Assembly (NCBI RefSeq): GCF_001567585.1
Contig: NZ_LRQV01000034.1
Coordinates: 1-54,435 of the forward strand
Origin: Micromonospora rosaria
GTDB lineage: Bacteria; Actinomycetota; Actinomycetes; Mycobacteriales; Micromonosporaceae
Direction: 5' to 3'
DNA: 54,435 nt
Both the position numbers and the translations under genes were made by a program. Shown piece by piece: positions 52,676 to 54,435 of the stretch. Numbering within the stretch: position 1 is the first letter of the stretch; each line of letters starts with the position of its first letter. The notes beneath the pieces are model-generated. The model was not told where the DNA came from. It saw only the letters and a list, made by a program, of their open reading frames with translations, and did not search any database.

Positions 52676-53473
52676 TCAGTAGACGGGAACGGCGGCGGCG
52701 CCCCGGGCGGGCGGCGTGCTCTCCCGGACGGTGACCGGGAACTCCGCCGTGTCGGAGCCGGGCAGCAGCGAGGACTCCGTGGCCGGGGCCGGCTCGGTGG
52801 CGGCGAAGGCCTCGGCACGCAGGCTGCCCGCGGCGGCGACGGCCAGCTCGGCGGCCCGCCAGGCGGCCTGCTCCTGCTCACGGGCGGCCTCGTGCCGGGC
52901 GAGCAGGTTGTCCCGTACCGCCCGGCGCAGGAACAGCTCCTGCTCCACCGGGTGCCGGCGCGGGTCCCACCCGTTGCGGTACGCGAAGGCGTCGCCGAGC
53001 TGCTCCACCGACAGCTCCTGCCGCCGGTACGCCTCCATCGCCGTCCGGTGCAGGAACCGCTCGCGGTCGGCGTACTCGGCGGGGGTGCGGGCGGTCCGGG
53101 GCAGGGGCATCGCGGCGGCGGCGGTCAACCGGCGGACGTCCTCCTCCGCCTCCTGGTACGCCTGCCAGGCGGCCTCCACCGCCTCCTGGGCGGCCAGCCA
53201 CTCGGTACGCCGCCGTTGGGCGGTGGTGCCGGCGCGCTCGGCGGCCACCGCCACCTCCTGCGCGTACCGTCGCCGCTCCCGCTCCTCCTCGGCCTCCTCC
53301 AGGCGGCCCGGCATGGCGGCCTCGCGGATCCGGCTGGCGACGTCGAGCCGACGCCGGCCCGGTCGGACGACGACCAGCGCGGCGACGGTCACCCCGACCA
53401 CGGCGAGGAGGACCAGCCAGATCACGGCGGCCTGCGGGACGTCGATCAGTACGGCGGAGCGGACGGTCTGCAT
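52676..53473 (-). CDS. Membrane-anchored coiled-coil protein, unknown function
   Basis: A protein of 265 residues from ATG 53473 with GAGG 8 nt upstream. One transmembrane helix (AAVIWLVLLAVVGVTVAALVVV, about 15-36) is followed by long charged helices (RLEEAEEERERRRYAQEVAV, QEAVEAAWQAYQEAEEDVRR, RHEAAREQEQAAWRAAELAV). The pattern suggests a cytoplasmic coiled coil tethered to the membrane. I recognise no family with an assigned role. It precedes the DUF1232 gene by about 115 bp on the same strand. Confidence 0.75.
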   Translation of the reverse strand: MQTVRSAVLIDVPQAAVIWLVLLAVVGVTVAALVVVRPGRRRLDVASRIREAAMPGRLEEAEEERERRRYAQEVAVAAERAGTTAQRRRTEWLAAQEAVEAAWQAYQEAEEDVRRLTAAAAMPLPRTARTPAEYADRERFLHRTAMEAYRRQELSVEQLGDAFAYRNGWDPRRHPVEQELFLRRAVRDNLLARHEAAREQEQAAWRAAELAVAAAGSLRAEAFAATEPAPATESSLLPGSDTAEFPVTVRESTPPARGAAAVPVY

Positions 53474-53663
53474 CACCAGCACCTCGGACTCGAAGGAGGG
53501 GGAAGACGGTCGGGGGGCCCGGTGGCGGGCCGGGGGCCGTCGATCCGACGGCGGGAAGGGCTGGCCGGCGCGGGGGCGGCGACGACGGTCACCGCGACGG
53601 TGCCCGGTGCCCGGCGGGTCCGCGTCGGCGCCGGCGCGTACCGCCGTGCGCGGCGGCGGCTGG

Positions 53664-54029
53664 TCAGGCGGAGGGCGGGCCGCGCCGGCCGGGGACACCC
53701 GGGGGCGGGGCCGCGGCCGTCACGGTGGACGGCGCGCGGACGGCGGCCGGCGGGGCGGAGACGGTGTCGCCCGCAGGGGCCGACGGCTGCGGGGCCGACT
53801 CGGCCTCCCGCACCACCGTCGAGGTGTCCGACCGCAGCTCGGCGACGCGCCCGGTCGACACGCTGGGAGCGGCCGTGGCCGTGGCGGCGGACGGCGCACC
53901 GGCCAGCGCGGCGGTCACGCCGCTGAGACCGATGGCGAGCACCAGGAGGGTGACCGCCAGGCGGGTGAGGTCCCGCAACGCGCGCAGCGCCGCCCGGCCA
54001 CGGGGGCGGGCGGACGTCATGGGCGGCAC
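53664..54029 (-). CDS. Small secreted or membrane-anchored Ala/Pro/Ser-rich protein
   Basis: A protein of 118-121 residues. TAGGTT lies 6 nt before the GTG at 54029 (minus strand), favouring that leaderless start over ATG 54020. The N-terminus is basic (ARPRGRAALRALRDLTR), then a hydrophobic helix LAVTLLVLAIGLSGVTAALAG that works as signal peptide or anchor. The remainder is low-complexity Ala/Pro/Ser/Thr (SAPAGDTVSAPPAAVRAPST). No domain is recognised. It lies between the coiled-coil protein gene and the type VII-like gene on the same strand. Confidence 0.6.
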   Translation of the reverse strand: MPPMTSARPRGRAALRALRDLTRLAVTLLVLAIGLSGVTAALAGAPSAATATAAPSVSTGRVAELRSDTSTVVREAESAPQPSAPAGDTVSAPPAAVRAPSTVTAAAPPPGVPGRRGPPSA

Positions 54030-54136
54030 CCGACCAACCTATCTCCCGGGCGCCACCCCCGCAGCCGGACGCACGGAGTGGATCACGTGACCGGTACCAC
54101 TGTCCGACATGGACGTTCGGGGGAGGCCGGACGACG

Positions 54137-54172
54137 ACCGGCGGCGCCCCCGGTCACGGGAGCGCCGCCGGT
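54137..54172 (-). terminator. Terminator hairpin after the type VII-like gene
   Basis: ACCGGCGGCGC (54137-54147) pairs perfectly with GCGCCGCCGGT (54162-54172), loop 14 nt. Flanking ACGACG and CGTCGT extend the stem with a small internal loop. On the minus strand it begins 15 nt after the stop of the gene at the right edge. Confidence 0.75.
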
Positions 54173-54186
54173 GACGTCGTGAGGGG

Positions 54187-54435
54187 TCAGTTCCCGTCGA
54201 GCACCGCCGGGGCGGTGGACCGGGCGTCCTGCCACACCATCTCGTCCTCGGTCAGCCAGGTCAGTCGGCCGTCCGGGTCCTCCTGGTCGCCGCTGCCCCG
54301 GCCGCCGAGCACGCCACCCCGGTTGGCGGTGCCGCCCATCATGCCGGCGCGGTGTGCCGGGGCGTTGCCGGTCGCGCCGGGCCGGTGGCCGCCGCCCTCC
54401 GCGCCCGCCCGGCCGCCCGCCAGGCGGCCGGTGCC
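54187..54435 (-). CDS. C-terminal end of a Gly-rich type VII secretion-like protein (partial)
   Basis: The 82 visible residues before the TGA at 54187 are the end of a gene that enters from the right edge. They are Gly/Ala/Arg-rich with GMMGGTANRGG and finish LTWLTEDEMVWQDARSTAPAVLDGN. The Gly-rich stretch followed by WLTEDE-x-VW and APxVL is the usual C-terminus of large WXG/PPE-like proteins encoded with ESX/type VII systems in Micromonospora and Streptomyces. The N-terminal WXG domain would be beyond the window, so this is a family guess from the tail. Confidence 0.6.
   Translation of the reverse strand, partial: GTGRLAGGRAGAEGGGHRPGATGNAPAHRAGMMGGTANRGGVLGGRGSGDQEDPDGRLTWLTEDEMVWQDARSTAPAVLDGN

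Overview
The window is high-GC, densely coded actinobacterial chromosome. Its gene content (SepH, XPB helicase paired with a helicase-associated/WYL protein, futalosine-pathway menaquinone genes, DUF3027, DUF2530, a TIGR03089-type protein, F420-type oxidoreductase, type VII-like C-terminus at the right edge) and its GTG/TTG-rich starts fit a filamentous actinomycete. A Micromonosporaceae member is the best guess. That is an inference from gene families and style, not a database match. No rRNA, tRNA, CRISPR array, transposase or prophage gene was seen.

Layout. 1-1.1 kb: a short protein that looks like a truncated DUF4041-type gene, then about 0.6 kb of non-coding sequence. 1.1-4.2 kb (+): MarR-GNAT fusion, RraA-like protein, a TPR-like protein, and half of an ANL-type enzyme. 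4.3-10.6 kb (-): secreted phytase/esterase-like beta-propeller protein, a Tat-exported amidase with a tiny translationally coupled partner, and the XPB helicase. 10.9-14.8 kb: two-TM protein, helicase-associated/WYL protein, HAD phosphatase and cold-shock protein. 14.8-19.5 kb: mqnD, a frameshifted XRE-GNAT gene preceded by two DnaA-box-like sites, and mqnB coupled to an MFS protein. 19.6-25.5 kb (+, with DUF2530 on -): DUF3027, purine permease, a MarR-MFS pair behind a perfect palindrome, a TM protein and thpR. 25.6-29.4 kb (-): sepH, serC and citrate synthase. 29.6-35.8 kb (+): pdxH-MFS, aldose 1-epimerase, nitroreductase, a small ParB-like protein coupled to an acyl-CoA dehydrogenase, and DUF4230.

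36.4-42.1 kb (+) is a tight four-gene wall-polymer locus: ABC permease, ABC ATPase, a nucleotidyltransferase-like/CDP-alcohol phosphotransferase fusion, and a GT2/CDP-glycerol-phosphotransferase fusion. The first three junctions overlap by 1-4 bp, so the genes are probably translated together to build and export a polyol-phosphate polymer. 42.3-46.8 kb (+) pairs a sugar-importer-type ATPase with beta-phosphoglucomutase and a GH65 phosphorylase, a disaccharide phosphorolysis route. 47.0-48.0 kb (-): small hydrophilic protein, thioredoxin, and a Cys-containing MerR regulator with a textbook 19-bp-spacer promoter. 48.1-54.4 kb: alpha/beta hydrolase, AI-2E transporter, P450 with its 3Fe-4S ferredoxin, F420-type oxidoreductase, DUF1232, two membrane/coiled-coil or secreted proteins, and a partial type VII-like protein.

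The most unusual material lies between genes. A 57-bp palindromic element occurs four times, always at gene 3' ends, and in one case supplies the stop codon of citrate synthase. Two perfect 24- and 25-bp tandem duplications straddle stop codons. Three further minisatellite-like tandem repeats (20-30 bp period) lie at gene ends or gene-flanking DNA. Nine starts are preceded by TANNNT 6-7 nt upstream, the signature of leaderless transcripts.
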